Source: JAKSSE01 sp045597645
Lineage (GTDB): Bacteria; Bacillota; Clostridia; Lachnospirales; Lachnospiraceae
NCBI GenBank assembly: GCA_045597645.1
Contig: JAZLKM010000041.1
Span: forward strand, 1 to 32,016
DNA: 32,016 nt
Reading direction: 5' to 3'
The position numbers and the translations under genes are program-made. The notes under the pieces are model-generated. The model did no database searches. It was not told where the DNA came from and saw only the letters and a list, made by a program, of their open reading frames with translations. Positions 7,478 to 15,003 of the stretch are shown piece by piece; the first letter of the stretch is position 1, and each line of letters begins with the position of its first letter.

Positions 7478-7918
7478 CTATGCTTCTGCCTTAGGTGCCT
7501 CTGCCTCTGCTTTAGGTGCCTCTGCTGGCTTTGGTGCAGCTGCAGTTGCAGCCGGCTTTGGAGCTGGCTTAGGTGGTTCTGGAACATTTACCACGCAAGG
7601 TGTCTTCTCGGCACCCGGCTCCTGATATCCAGGAACAAGCTTAAGTGCCTTCTTTGGACATTTCTCTACGCAGTAGCCGCACTGTATGCAATCAAATCTC
7701 TGGATAGTCCAGGTCAAGCCTGCCTTATCCACATTGATTGCTCCCGGAGGGCAGCTTCTCATGCAAAGTCCACAGAGAATGCAATTATTTTCCTCGATTT
7801 CTACATGACCTCTTGAGCGCTCAGGATACTCTGCCGCCACGAATGGATACTGAGTAGTTGCCGGCTTAGAGAAGAGGTTCTTCATAGCAATCTTGGTAAA
7901 GCTCATAAATTTTGCCAT
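7478..7918 (-). CDS. echF: Ech hydrogenase subunit EchF, 2x[4Fe-4S] ferredoxin-like, with low-complexity tail
   Basis: Electron-transfer subunit relating to NuoI of complex I; it passes electrons from ferredoxin towards EchC. The 146 residues contain two CxxCxxCxxxCP clusters: Cys46, 49, 52, 56 and Cys77, 80, 83, 87. The N-terminus (FMSFTKIAMKNLFSKPAT) resembles the membrane-associating helix of NuoI-type subunits. Residues from about 112 to the end are an unusual Pro-Ala-Lys-Glu tail (repeats of APKAEAE type) beyond the normal end of the domain, encoded by a degenerate DNA repeat at 7478-7570. The gene lies 13 bases after echE. The tail's role is unknown; it could be a flexible linker or docking arm. 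Confidence 0.93.
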   Translation of the reverse strand: MAKFMSFTKIAMKNLFSKPATTQYPFVAAEYPERSRGHVEIEENNCILCGLCMRSCPPGAINVDKAGLTWTIQRFDCIQCGYCVEKCPKKALKLVPGYQEPGAEKTPCVVNVPEPPKPAPKPAATAAAPKPAEAPKAEAEAPKAEA

Positions 7919-7931
7919 CTTCTATTCCTCC

Positions 7932-9011
7932 TTATCGCTCGGTGCAAGAAATGCACGGGTCAATGGTCAGTACCAGAAGCGGAACATCTGCATATGATGC
8001 GCCCTCAAGCATTCTGGTAAGCGGACGAAGGTTAGCAAACGTAGGAGTGCGGACTCTCATTCTGTCAAGGAACTTGGTTCCATTGGCTCTAGAATAGTAG
8101 AACGCCTCACCTCTAGGCTGCTCAAGACGTACAAACGCCTCGCCGTTAGGCATTCCCTTTACAGGAACTGCAATCTCAGTCTGTGGAATCTTAGCAGCAC
8201 ACTGTCTGATAATGTCGATAGACTGGAAAATCTCTCCGATACGTACCTGACATCTAGCGTAGCTATCGCATGCATTGCTGGTAACAGCTGCAAAATCGAT
8301 ATCATTATATGCGCCATAGCCAAGGTATCTCATATCTACATCGATGCCTGAAGCTCTCATCATAGGTCCAACTGCACCAATTCGAATAGCATCCTTCTTC
8401 TTAAGGATACCAACGCCCTCAAGACGGCTTCTAACTGTGAAGTCATTCATGAAGACATCTGTCATCTCCTTGATTTCCTTCTCCATATCATTGAGGGTAG
8501 CTACAAAAGCCTTAATCATATCATCAGGCATATCCTTAACTACACCACCAACCTTGTTTACAGAGAAGATAACACGTCCACCGGTTGACTGCTCGAACAT
8601 ATCGAGGACCTTCTCACGAAGTCTCCATGCATGCATGAAGAGTGCCTCAAATCCGAAACCGTCAGCCAGAAGTCCAAGCCACAGGAGGTGGCTGTGAAGA
8701 CGGCTCATCTCAAACCAGATAGTTCTAAGATAATCTGCACGGCGCGGTACTTCTACTCCCATGATGTCCTCGATTGTCATACAATAACCAAGGCCATGTC
8801 CAAATGAGCAGATACCACAGGTACGCTCGATTACATATACAAGTTCGTTAAAATCTTTTTTCTTGGTAAGACTCTCAAGTCCTCTGTGCACATAGCCAAT
8901 TGAGGGAATTACCTCAACTACCTTCTCATCCTCCATTACAAGGTCAAGGTGAATCGGCTCCGGAAGTACCGGATGCTGAGGGCCGAAAGGTACTATTGTT
9001 CTCTCTGCCAT
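7932..9011 (-). CDS. echE: Ech hydrogenase large subunit EchE ([NiFe] catalytic subunit)
   Basis: Carries the [NiFe] active site that reduces protons with electrons from EchC; homologous to NuoD. At 359 residues it opens with PFGPQHPVLPEPI. The two ligand motifs are RTCGIC (Cys65, Cys68, followed by SFGH) and DPCISCTER (Cys353, Cys356). The chain stops three residues after the last ligand, so there is no C-terminal extension for a maturation endopeptidase. This fits the absence of a HycI/HybD-type protease gene and agrees with what is known for some other Ech/Coo-type enzymes. The ATG overlaps the echD stop by one base (TAATG). Confidence 0.96.
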   Translation of the reverse strand: MAERTIVPFGPQHPVLPEPIHLDLVMEDEKVVEVIPSIGYVHRGLESLTKKKDFNELVYVIERTCGICSFGHGLGYCMTIEDIMGVEVPRRADYLRTIWFEMSRLHSHLLWLGLLADGFGFEALFMHAWRLREKVLDMFEQSTGGRVIFSVNKVGGVVKDMPDDMIKAFVATLNDMEKEIKEMTDVFMNDFTVRSRLEGVGILKKKDAIRIGAVGPMMRASGIDVDMRYLGYGAYNDIDFAAVTSNACDSYARCQVRIGEIFQSIDIIRQCAAKIPQTEIAVPVKGMPNGEAFVRLEQPRGEAFYYSRANGTKFLDRMRVRTPTFANLRPLTRMLEGASYADVPLLVLTIDPCISCTER

Positions 9012-9367
9012 TATTCTGCCTCCTTCGGTACAAACGGTGTGCTGGTATTGATTCTGTAGAGCTTATTATCAAGGTCGACCTTCATGAATACAACATTCAG
9101 GCCCCACAGCTCCTTCATTTCATTCTCGTAAAATACTGCTGACTTGTAGACACGTGAGATTGAAGGTACCTCCTCATCCTTGTCAACTACCAGTCTGTAG
9201 TGCTGCAGATCCATTCCATTGCAGAATGAATAGCTAACCTCATACTGATTATCTACAAATGAACAGCAGATCTGTCCGAGTCTCCAGTTCATGTTCTTTT
9301 TGTCCATGATGACAGAAAGCAGGTCGACTTTGTCGATCTTTGTAATATTCTTTCCCAGATCTTCCAT
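9011..9367 (-). CDS. echD: Ech hydrogenase subunit EchD (NuoC-like)
   Basis: Peripheral structural subunit without cofactors, related to the NuoC/30-kDa subunit of complex I. The 118 residues are short, as expected for EchD. The conserved C-terminal part reads YKSAVFYENEMKELWGLNVVFM, corresponding to the 'A.W.ERE..DL.G' region of NuoC-type proteins, followed by the RINTSTPFVPKE end. The gene starts three bases after echC and shares a base with echE. The call rests on this motif plus its exact position between small and large subunits. Confidence 0.88.
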   Translation of the reverse strand: MEDLGKNITKIDKVDLLSVIMDKKNMNWRLGQICCSFVDNQYEVSYSFCNGMDLQHYRLVVDKDEEVPSISRVYKSAVFYENEMKELWGLNVVFMKVDLDNKLYRINTSTPFVPKEAE

Positions 9368-9370
9368 GTC

Positions 9371-9802
9371 TTATGCCTCCTTCATTGCAGCTGCCTTCTC
9401 CTTGAAGAGAGCCAGCGCTTTAACTACGCCATCGATGATAGACTGCGGTCTAGCAGCACATCCCGGTACATATAGGTCAACAGGTATTACAGTATCTACT
9501 CCGCCCTTGATGTTGTAGCACTCTTTGAATACGCCGCCGGTGCAAGCACAGGTGCCTACTGCTACTACTACCTTAGGTTCAGGCATCTGCTCATATATCT
9601 GCTTTACAACTGCCTCATTCTGACTGTTGATTCCGCCAGTTACCAGGAAAATATCTGCATGCATTGGGTTACCAGTATTGATAACTCCAAAACGCTCTAC
9701 ATCATATACGGGTGTGGTACATGCAAGTACCTCAATATCGCAGCCGTTACAGCTACTTCCGTCGTAATGAAGGAGCCATGGTGATTTATGAATACTTTTC
9801 AT
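9371..9802 (-). CDS. echC: Ech hydrogenase small subunit EchC
   Basis: Small subunit of the hydrogenase, homologous to NuoB, holding the proximal [4Fe-4S] cluster next to the [NiFe] site. The 143 residues show ligands Cys18 and Cys21 (SSCNGCDIEV), Cys85 (VGTCACTGG) and Cys115 (VPGCAARP). The GGVDTVIPVDLYVPGC run is typical of the family. Soluble, with no transport signal, as expected for a cytoplasm-facing membrane-bound hydrogenase. It lies 11 bases after echB and 3 before echD. Confidence 0.96.
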   Translation of the reverse strand: MKSIHKSPWLLHYDGSSCNGCDIEVLACTTPVYDVERFGVINTGNPMHADIFLVTGGINSQNEAVVKQIYEQMPEPKVVVAVGTCACTGGVFKECYNIKGGVDTVIPVDLYVPGCAARPQSIIDGVVKALALFKEKAAAMKEA

Positions 9803-9813
9803 TCTCTGCCTCC

Positions 9814-10683
9814 TTAACCGATGAACTCAAGAATAAGCAGGTTGATACCACCAGCGATGATGGTTACTCCCCATGCCAGCTTAACCATAAGCTGCCACTT
9901 AATTCTTGCAGAAGTATTGTCAATAAGTATCTCAAGGAAAAATACTACAAGGACTGCAAGTGCTGCCCAAATGTAGCTAAGTGGGTTAGAGGTCACAAAG
10001 AAGAGACCTACAACGCCGAGTAGAAATACGTTCTCATACCACTCAGTAATGGTAAGTGCACCATACTCAGGGCCTACCATCTCAGAAGTTACACCCTTGA
10101 TAACCTCCTGGTTTGCATGATGAGAGGTTGAAAGGTCAAATGGTGATTTTCTAAGCTTAATGGTAAGAATAAAGCAGAATCCTACGAAAATTCCCGGTGC
10201 ATAAGCTATGGTAGGTGTTGCTCCAGTTACGATCTCGCTAACTCTGAAGCTGCCCTGTGCAAGATAAAATGCAACTGCAGTAATAAGTACCATCGGCTCG
10301 TATGACATCATCTGTATCATCTCTCTTGATGATCCGATTGCTGTATACGGTGAGTGAGTTGATGTAGCAGCCAGAATAAGGAACATAGCTGCAGTTGAAA
10401 GTGCAAAGAAGCACATAAGCACATCAAATCCGCCGTAGAACAATGTACCTGTCAGGATTACGAAAAATCCATATGACAGAACCATCAAAAACTGTGCCGG
10501 GTTGGCAGTCAAAAATTCTTTTCTAAAGAGCTTTGCCACATCAAAGAATGGCTGGAAAATGCTCGGTCCCTTTCTGCCCTGCATACGAGCAGATATTTTT
10601 CTGTCTATACCGTCAAGAAGTCCGCCAATGAAAGGTGCACATACGATATAGCAAATCATTGTGATTATTCTCATTGTACTCAT
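9814..10683 (-). CDS. echB: Ech hydrogenase membrane subunit EchB (NuoH-like)
   Basis: Membrane subunit that joins the hydrogenase arm to the ion-pumping module. The 289 residues contain about eight hydrophobic segments. Near the N-terminus is RMQGRKGPSIFQPFFDVAKLFRKE (residues 34-57), the signature of NuoH/HycD proteins where the quinone site lies in complex I. A second conserved stretch, SPFDLSTSHHANQEVIKG (about residues 184-201), faces the cytoplasm. It overlaps the echA stop by four bases (ATGA), which indicates coupling. Confidence 0.95.
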   Translation of the reverse strand: MSTMRIITMICYIVCAPFIGGLLDGIDRKISARMQGRKGPSIFQPFFDVAKLFRKEFLTANPAQFLMVLSYGFFVILTGTLFYGGFDVLMCFFALSTAAMFLILAATSTHSPYTAIGSSREMIQMMSYEPMVLITAVAFYLAQGSFRVSEIVTGATPTIAYAPGIFVGFCFILTIKLRKSPFDLSTSHHANQEVIKGVTSEMVGPEYGALTITEWYENVFLLGVVGLFFVTSNPLSYIWAALAVLVVFFLEILIDNTSARIKWQLMVKLAWGVTIIAGGINLLILEFIG

Positions 10684-12626
10684 CTGATTGCACCTCCTAT
10701 GATAACTCCAAGGAAGATAGCTATGATTCCAAGTCCAATCCAGATAGACGGCATGAGAATCTTGCCCTCAGAGAATACCTCAGGCATATACCAGTTAGAA
10801 ACGTGAAGCTTGGTCGGCTCGCCTGCTGAGTTAATGAAGTTCTTGTTATCACCTGCGTTAGCACCACCCATGTATGCAAGTACTTCTCTCTGCTTGTAGC
10901 ACTTAGAGATAAGGTAATTGATGAATGGAATAACGAAGATACCTACTACCATGATTACCATGATGATGAGATTGTCATCATCCATAACCTGAGTTGCAGT
11001 TCCAAACATATTTGAGATAAGTGAACCAACCGGTCCCTTTGACAGGAACGGGAAGCTGATTGCAAGTGCAACGATAAGTGCTGCATGCCCAAACATTGAG
11101 ATGTACTCGTTCATCTTGGTATGATCAGCTCCAGCATTCTCCTTGTGTACGCCAAGAATCTTTGACATCCACTTGGTCCAGTAAAGCATGGTGGTTGCAC
11201 TACCAAATGCTATAAAGAGTACCATGATAAATCCGGTAGCAAGGTTAATCTCTACAAATGCCTTGAATGCTGCCCACTTAGAAATAAGCATACCAAATGG
11301 TGCAAGGAACATTGCAGCGATACCAATCATAAGGATAATACCAAGCTTAGGAAATCTCATTGCAAGACCATCCATTGTCTCAATATCTCTGCTTCCTGTG
11401 GTGTTCTCAATAGCACCAACACACTGGAAGAGCATTGACTTAGATACTGCATGGTAAATGATAAGGAATGTAGCAGCCCATATTGTCTCTGGATAACCAG
11501 CTCCTGCACAGGCTACGATAAGTCCAAGGTTTGAGATAGTTGAATATGCAAGTACCTTCTTGCCATCGCTCTGTGAGATTGCAAGACATGATGCTGCAAG
11601 GAAGGTAAATCCTCCTACAAGGTATACCATCTGTCCTACCTCGTTACCCTGCATTCCTATAGAAATACGAATAAGAAGATATACACCAGCCTTAACCATT
11701 GTCGCACTGTGAAGAAGCGCTGATGAAGGTGTAGGTGCTACCATGGCACCAAGAAGCCATCCTGAGAATGGGAACTGCGCGCTCTTGGTAAGAGCTGCAA
11801 GTGCAAGCATAGCTATCGGGATAAGTACTGCCTTGTTGCCGCCTGCTGCTGCAGTATTGATTACATCGTAAAGATTGGTAGTGCCCTCAGCAATCATTGC
11901 ATATGCGATAGCTGCTGCAATACCAGCTCCACCGAGAAGGTTCATCCACAATGCCTTGAATGAATTCTCTACGGCTTCGTTTGATCTGGTGTAACCAATC
12001 AAGAGGAATGAGCAGATACTTGTAATCTCCCAGAAGAAATATAACCAGATAAGGCTCTGTGAGGTTACGAGTCCAAACATTGCTCCGTAGAATACGAAAA
12101 TCATTGCAAAGAAGAACGAACGTCTATCTGTAACTTCCTTGAAATGGTGGTGATGATAGCCATGCATATAACCTACTGCATAGATACCAATTGCAACACC
12201 TACGATACCAATGATAAGAATCATGATAAAGGTAAGCCAGTCAATCTTCAGAGCTGCGTTGTGAGCAACCTCAACGCCCCATGACTCTCCAAAGATTTCC
12301 AGAAGTCCTACGACCATTGTCTGTACTAATGACAAAATACCGATCCAAGCCTTCTTATTCTTAAAGGTCTGGAAGATAACAAATGCCATCAGTGCGAAAT
12401 CGCCTACAAGAATAATCTTGTCGAAGATTTCAGATCCAGGCAAATTGAACTCTACCGGCTGCATACCCGCTGTAAGCCACATAACAGCTGTAGCAATAGC
12501 CATTGCTGCTACTCCTGCGGCACAGATATACATAGTGACAGCTCTTGCCTTGGAATTGCGAATCGCTACCATAAGTAATGCCATTACAAACGGCACACAT
12601 ATGAGCAGCATCACCATTTTCTCCAT
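10680..12626 (-). CDS. echA: Ech hydrogenase ion-pumping subunit EchA (NuoL/Mrp antiporter-like)
   Basis: Large integral membrane subunit thought to translocate H+ or Na+ as ferredoxin is oxidised. It is 648 residues with about 15 hydrophobic segments across the sequence. Family marks include the first conserved block IDWLTFIMILIIGIVGVAIG and TKSAQFPFSGWLLGAMVAPTPSSALLHSATMVKAG, which carries the two conserved lysines and the histidine of the antiporter fold. The C-terminal part after about residue 560 is more soluble, then returns to a final membrane helix. First gene of echABCDEF. The ATG has GGAGG seven bases upstream, and a Rex-like palindrome overlaps the leader. Confidence 0.95.
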   Translation of the reverse strand: MEKMVMLLICVPFVMALLMVAIRNSKARAVTMYICAAGVAAMAIATAVMWLTAGMQPVEFNLPGSEIFDKIILVGDFALMAFVIFQTFKNKKAWIGILSLVQTMVVGLLEIFGESWGVEVAHNAALKIDWLTFIMILIIGIVGVAIGIYAVGYMHGYHHHHFKEVTDRRSFFFAMIFVFYGAMFGLVTSQSLIWLYFFWEITSICSFLLIGYTRSNEAVENSFKALWMNLLGGAGIAAAIAYAMIAEGTTNLYDVINTAAAGGNKAVLIPIAMLALAALTKSAQFPFSGWLLGAMVAPTPSSALLHSATMVKAGVYLLIRISIGMQGNEVGQMVYLVGGFTFLAASCLAISQSDGKKVLAYSTISNLGLIVACAGAGYPETIWAATFLIIYHAVSKSMLFQCVGAIENTTGSRDIETMDGLAMRFPKLGIILMIGIAAMFLAPFGMLISKWAAFKAFVEINLATGFIMVLFIAFGSATTMLYWTKWMSKILGVHKENAGADHTKMNEYISMFGHAALIVALAISFPFLSKGPVGSLISNMFGTATQVMDDDNLIIMVIMVVGIFVIPFINYLISKCYKQREVLAYMGGANAGDNKNFINSAGEPTKLHVSNWYMPEVFSEGKILMPSIWIGLGIIAIFLGVIIGGAIR

Positions 12627-12649
12627 TTTAATGCCTCCATTGTGTATAA

Positions 12650-12667
12650 ATGTCTAAAATTTCACAA
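12650..12667 (-). promoter_or_regulatory. Rex/Crp-like operator before echA
   Basis: On the minus strand this reads TTGTGAAATTTTAGACAT, identical at 15 of 18 positions to the palindrome upstream of gap. The left half is perfect and the right half degenerate. It lies 24 bases before the echA ATG and touches the -10 position of the candidate promoter at 12666-12694, a location suited to a repressor. The shared sequence is direct observation; binding by Rex is inferred. Confidence 0.5.
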
Positions 12668-12694
12668 ACATTGGTATTCTACATCAGATGTCAA
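12666..12694 (-). promoter_or_regulatory. Candidate ech operon promoter
   Basis: A perfect TTGACA (12689-12694 on the minus strand) stands 17 bases before a poor -10 (ATGTTT, 12666-12671). The weak -10 overlaps the palindrome. The rest of 12695-12810 is AT-rich without an open frame, and I see no further strong promoter there. Confidence 0.4.
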
Positions 12695-12810
12695 AAAAAA
12701 GATAGTACGAAATCAACGAAATATTAACGAAAAAAACACATTTTTACACCAATACGTCAACGGAAACTATGCCCATATGATGCGTTTACATTTTCCCATG
12801 TTGCGCGCTA

Positions 12811-12845
12811 AATAAAAAAACGGAGCCACGTAAACTAGTGGCTCC
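12811..12845 (-). terminator. Rho-independent terminator of the tRNA-Pro transcript
   Basis: An eight-pair GGAGCCAC/GTGGCTCC stem (12822-12829 with 12838-12845) is followed on the minus strand by G and seven T. It starts five bases after the tRNA 3' end. Confidence 0.9.
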
Positions 12846-12849
12846 TATA

Positions 12850-12923
12850 TCTGAGTGACTGGATTCGAACCAGCGATCTCTTGAACCCCATTCAAGCGCG
12901 ATACCAAGCTTCGCTACACCCAG
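12850..12923 (-). tRNA. tRNA-Pro(GGG)
   Basis: The minus strand folds as a 74-base cloverleaf with a 7-pair acceptor (one G-U), GCGA/TCGC D stem, CTTGA/TCAAG anticodon stem with loop ATGGGGT, and a T arm with TTCGAAT. The anticodon is GGG with G37, the usual purine after a proline anticodon. C1-G72 and A73 are proline identity elements in bacteria. CCA is not encoded, so it must be added. It has its own promoter (12939-12967) and terminator. Confidence 0.95.
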
Positions 12924-12938
12924 ATTTGCAACAGTCGG

Positions 12939-12967
12939 AATATATCATACAAAGGTAATCATGTCAA
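12939..12967 (-). promoter_or_regulatory. Strong promoter of tRNA-Pro
   Basis: On the minus strand TTGACA (12962-12967), a 17-base spacer and TATATT (12939-12944) precede the tRNA. The predicted start leaves a 5' leader of about 9 bases. It begins only seven bases past the amylase stop, and there is no terminator between them. Confidence 0.85.
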
Positions 12968-12973
12968 CTTAGC

Positions 12974-14605
12974 TCATCGAATCACAGCTATACCGTACGC
13001 AGGCACAGTAATCCTGCCTGCCCTTGCTCTAGGCGCATCCTTACCTGTTAGTAATGCCCCCACAAGATTGCCTTTTCCACACTCCGGAACTATTGTAGAC
13101 ATGTCTACTGTGGCCTTTTCATCCCCCAGATTAATCAAAAGATATACTGTCTCGCCGTCATATTCTTTTCCTAGAACCGCCAGGCTCTTAGTGGATAATT
13201 CTTCATAGTATGTGGTGTATCCGTGACTTATCTGCGGATATGCATTTCTCAGCTTTATCGCCTGCTTAACGAAATTGTATATTGAATCCGGATCCTTGCA
13301 TTGCTCATCATAAGCCTGATATTTCATCTCCACATGCTCCATATCACGCGGACCTTTGCACATACCCTCGGCGTCTGCGACTGACGTCCAGTACATTGGG
13401 GCACGCTTATTCTCATCCTTGCCGGCCCCCTTCATTCCCAATTCTTCACCATAGTACAAGAAGGCATTACCAGACATCATAAGATTTAGTGCCTGAGCCA
13501 TCTTAGTCTTAGCCAGTGCATTATCGCCAGTATAATAGCCTGCGCTCCTGCCCTGATCATGATTTGTATAAAATGGTGCATCTATATAGTTGGAATTATG
13601 AGCTGAAAGTGTATCCTGTAAAGTCACAATATTGCTGGCGTACCGGTCGGCGTTGCCTTTATTAACAGAGGTCGCTATAATCCCCTGACTGTCTGAAAAT
13701 GCAAAATCAAACAGACTGTCCATACCGCTGTCATAATACTGGGCATACATATCCATACCTGTCCAGCACTCTCCAACAATATAGCAATCCGGCTTTTTGG
13801 CCTTAACCATGTCAGTAAACCATGTCAATACTTCCACATTAGCATTGGTATCACCACTGGTGAATTCCTTCACTGCGTCAAGCCTAAAGCCATCCACTCC
13901 TCGATCCAACCAAAATGTTGTAATCTCATCGAATTCATCTCTCACCAGCTCGCAGGATAGATTAAGGTCTGGCATCTCACTCCAGAACTGTGCCTCGTAA
14001 TACCATCTTGTCCCTGTAGCCGGCACCTGTGCATACCCCTGCGCAGGTCCCTCCCTAAAATTGTAATAATCTATATAAGGACAATCCTTGCTGTCTGGCA
14101 TGTCATTCTCAGGAAGCTCCTGCAAATACTTCACTGCGTTTTTGAACCACTCATGCTTTGAAGAGCTATGGTTCATTACCAGATCAATATAAACATCAAT
14201 ATTTCTATTATGGCATTGCTCAATCAGCTCATCAAAGTCATTAAGGCTTCCATATTCTGGATCAATGTCCTTATAATCCGTGACATCATATTTATGATAT
14301 GTGGTAGATGGCATCACAGGCATAAGCCATATTGCGCTGCACCCCAGATCTGTATTAGTGGTAGCATCTCCATCATTGATATAGTCCAGCTTAGAAATAA
14401 GTCCCTGAATATCTCCTACTCCATCTCCATCGCTGTCGCAAAAACTGTACACAAACACCTCATAGGAGGTGCGGTAATTGTCAGCCGGTTCCAATGGCAA
14501 TGCGGTATTTATTTTTTCCATATTCTCAAGTGCATCGCCGCAGCCCGTAAGCATGCTTATGAGCGCCACGCATACAGCTATGAAACCAATCAATTTTCTC
14601 TTCAT
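12974..14605 (-). CDS. Lipoprotein alpha-amylase family (GH13) glycoside hydrolase
   Basis: Predicted cell-surface enzyme cutting alpha-1,4-glucosidic bonds in starch or maltodextrins. The N-terminus is a lipoprotein signal with lipobox LTGC (Cys22). The GH13 barrel follows: SYEVFVYSFCDSDGDGVGDI near residue 47, DLVMNH (141-146), GFRLDAVK with nucleophile Asp243, GECW with acid/base Glu279, and TNHD with Asp350. A beta domain closes the 543 residues. No carbohydrate-binding module is evident. The SD GAGGT is nine bases from the ATG. It follows yolD by 47 bases and may be read with it. Subfamily and exact specificity (amylase, neopullulanase or alpha-glucosidase) cannot be settled by eye. Confidence 0.93.
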   Translation of the reverse strand: MKRKLIGFIAVCVALISMLTGCGDALENMEKINTALPLEPADNYRTSYEVFVYSFCDSDGDGVGDIQGLISKLDYINDGDATTNTDLGCSAIWLMPVMPSTTYHKYDVTDYKDIDPEYGSLNDFDELIEQCHNRNIDVYIDLVMNHSSSKHEWFKNAVKYLQELPENDMPDSKDCPYIDYYNFREGPAQGYAQVPATGTRWYYEAQFWSEMPDLNLSCELVRDEFDEITTFWLDRGVDGFRLDAVKEFTSGDTNANVEVLTWFTDMVKAKKPDCYIVGECWTGMDMYAQYYDSGMDSLFDFAFSDSQGIIATSVNKGNADRYASNIVTLQDTLSAHNSNYIDAPFYTNHDQGRSAGYYTGDNALAKTKMAQALNLMMSGNAFLYYGEELGMKGAGKDENKRAPMYWTSVADAEGMCKGPRDMEHVEMKYQAYDEQCKDPDSIYNFVKQAIKLRNAYPQISHGYTTYYEELSTKSLAVLGKEYDGETVYLLINLGDEKATVDMSTIVPECGKGNLVGALLTGKDAPRARAGRITVPAYGIAVIR

Positions 14606-14652
14606 CTTATAACCTCAAGCTCAGCCGATTGCTATTCCAATCATCAGTCTGG

Positions 14653-15003
14653 CTAATTGTCATCAGCACCTTCAAATTCCAACCCGATTATATCATCGAA
14701 GCTGATCTTTTCATCCACTACACGCAGCATCCTCTCCTCCGGCAATATCTTAGCTACCATTCCCATTCGCTCTACGTACTCCGTGCGCTTATAGTATGTC
14801 ACCTTCACCATTGTGCCACAGGTGAGCTTTTGCATACGTCGGTCCAGCTCCTCTTTCATTTCTTCGGACAGGTCGCTTCTCGGTGTCACTACCTTCTCCA
14901 CAGACATAAGTGCAGCGTCTAACCCCACCAGCGCTGCAAAGGGAGCAAACTGCTTGGCTCTGTTTTCTACATCCATTTTGGCCCTAGGCCTTGCTTCACT
15001 CAT
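14653..15003 (-). CDS. YolD-like protein, partner of the Y-family polymerase
   Basis: YolD-like proteins occur next to Y-family polymerases (yolD-uvrX, yqjX-yqjW) in Firmicutes and are thought to take part in the SOS response; their biochemical role is unknown. The frame opens at 15012 (MIRM), but GAGG is ten bases before the second ATG at 15003-15001 and too close to the first. I therefore choose the second, giving 116 residues. The start RAKMDVENRAKQFAPFAALVGLDAAL is the family's conserved core ('RAKQFxPFxALxG'), followed by a small beta-rich domain. It overlaps the polymerase stop, so translation is probably coupled. Confidence 0.88.
   Translation of the reverse strand: MSEARPRAKMDVENRAKQFAPFAALVGLDAALMSVEKVVTPRSDLSEEMKEELDRRMQKLTCGTMVKVTYYKRTEYVERMGMVAKILPEERMLRVVDEKISFDDIIGLEFEGADDN

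Noticed and set aside
7478..7590. Direct DNA repeats in echF considered as a CRISPR or tandem-repeat locus.
   Set aside because: The units are short, irregular and inside a continuous coding frame; no spacers of constant size.
7419..7816. Plus-strand Ala/Gly/Leu-rich frames opposite echF.
   Set aside because: They are produced by the repeated Pro-Ala-Lys-Glu codons of echF read antisense.
14606..14652. A broken inverted repeat between yolD and the amylase, considered as a terminator.
   Set aside because: The stem has an eight-base bulge and no T tract follows.
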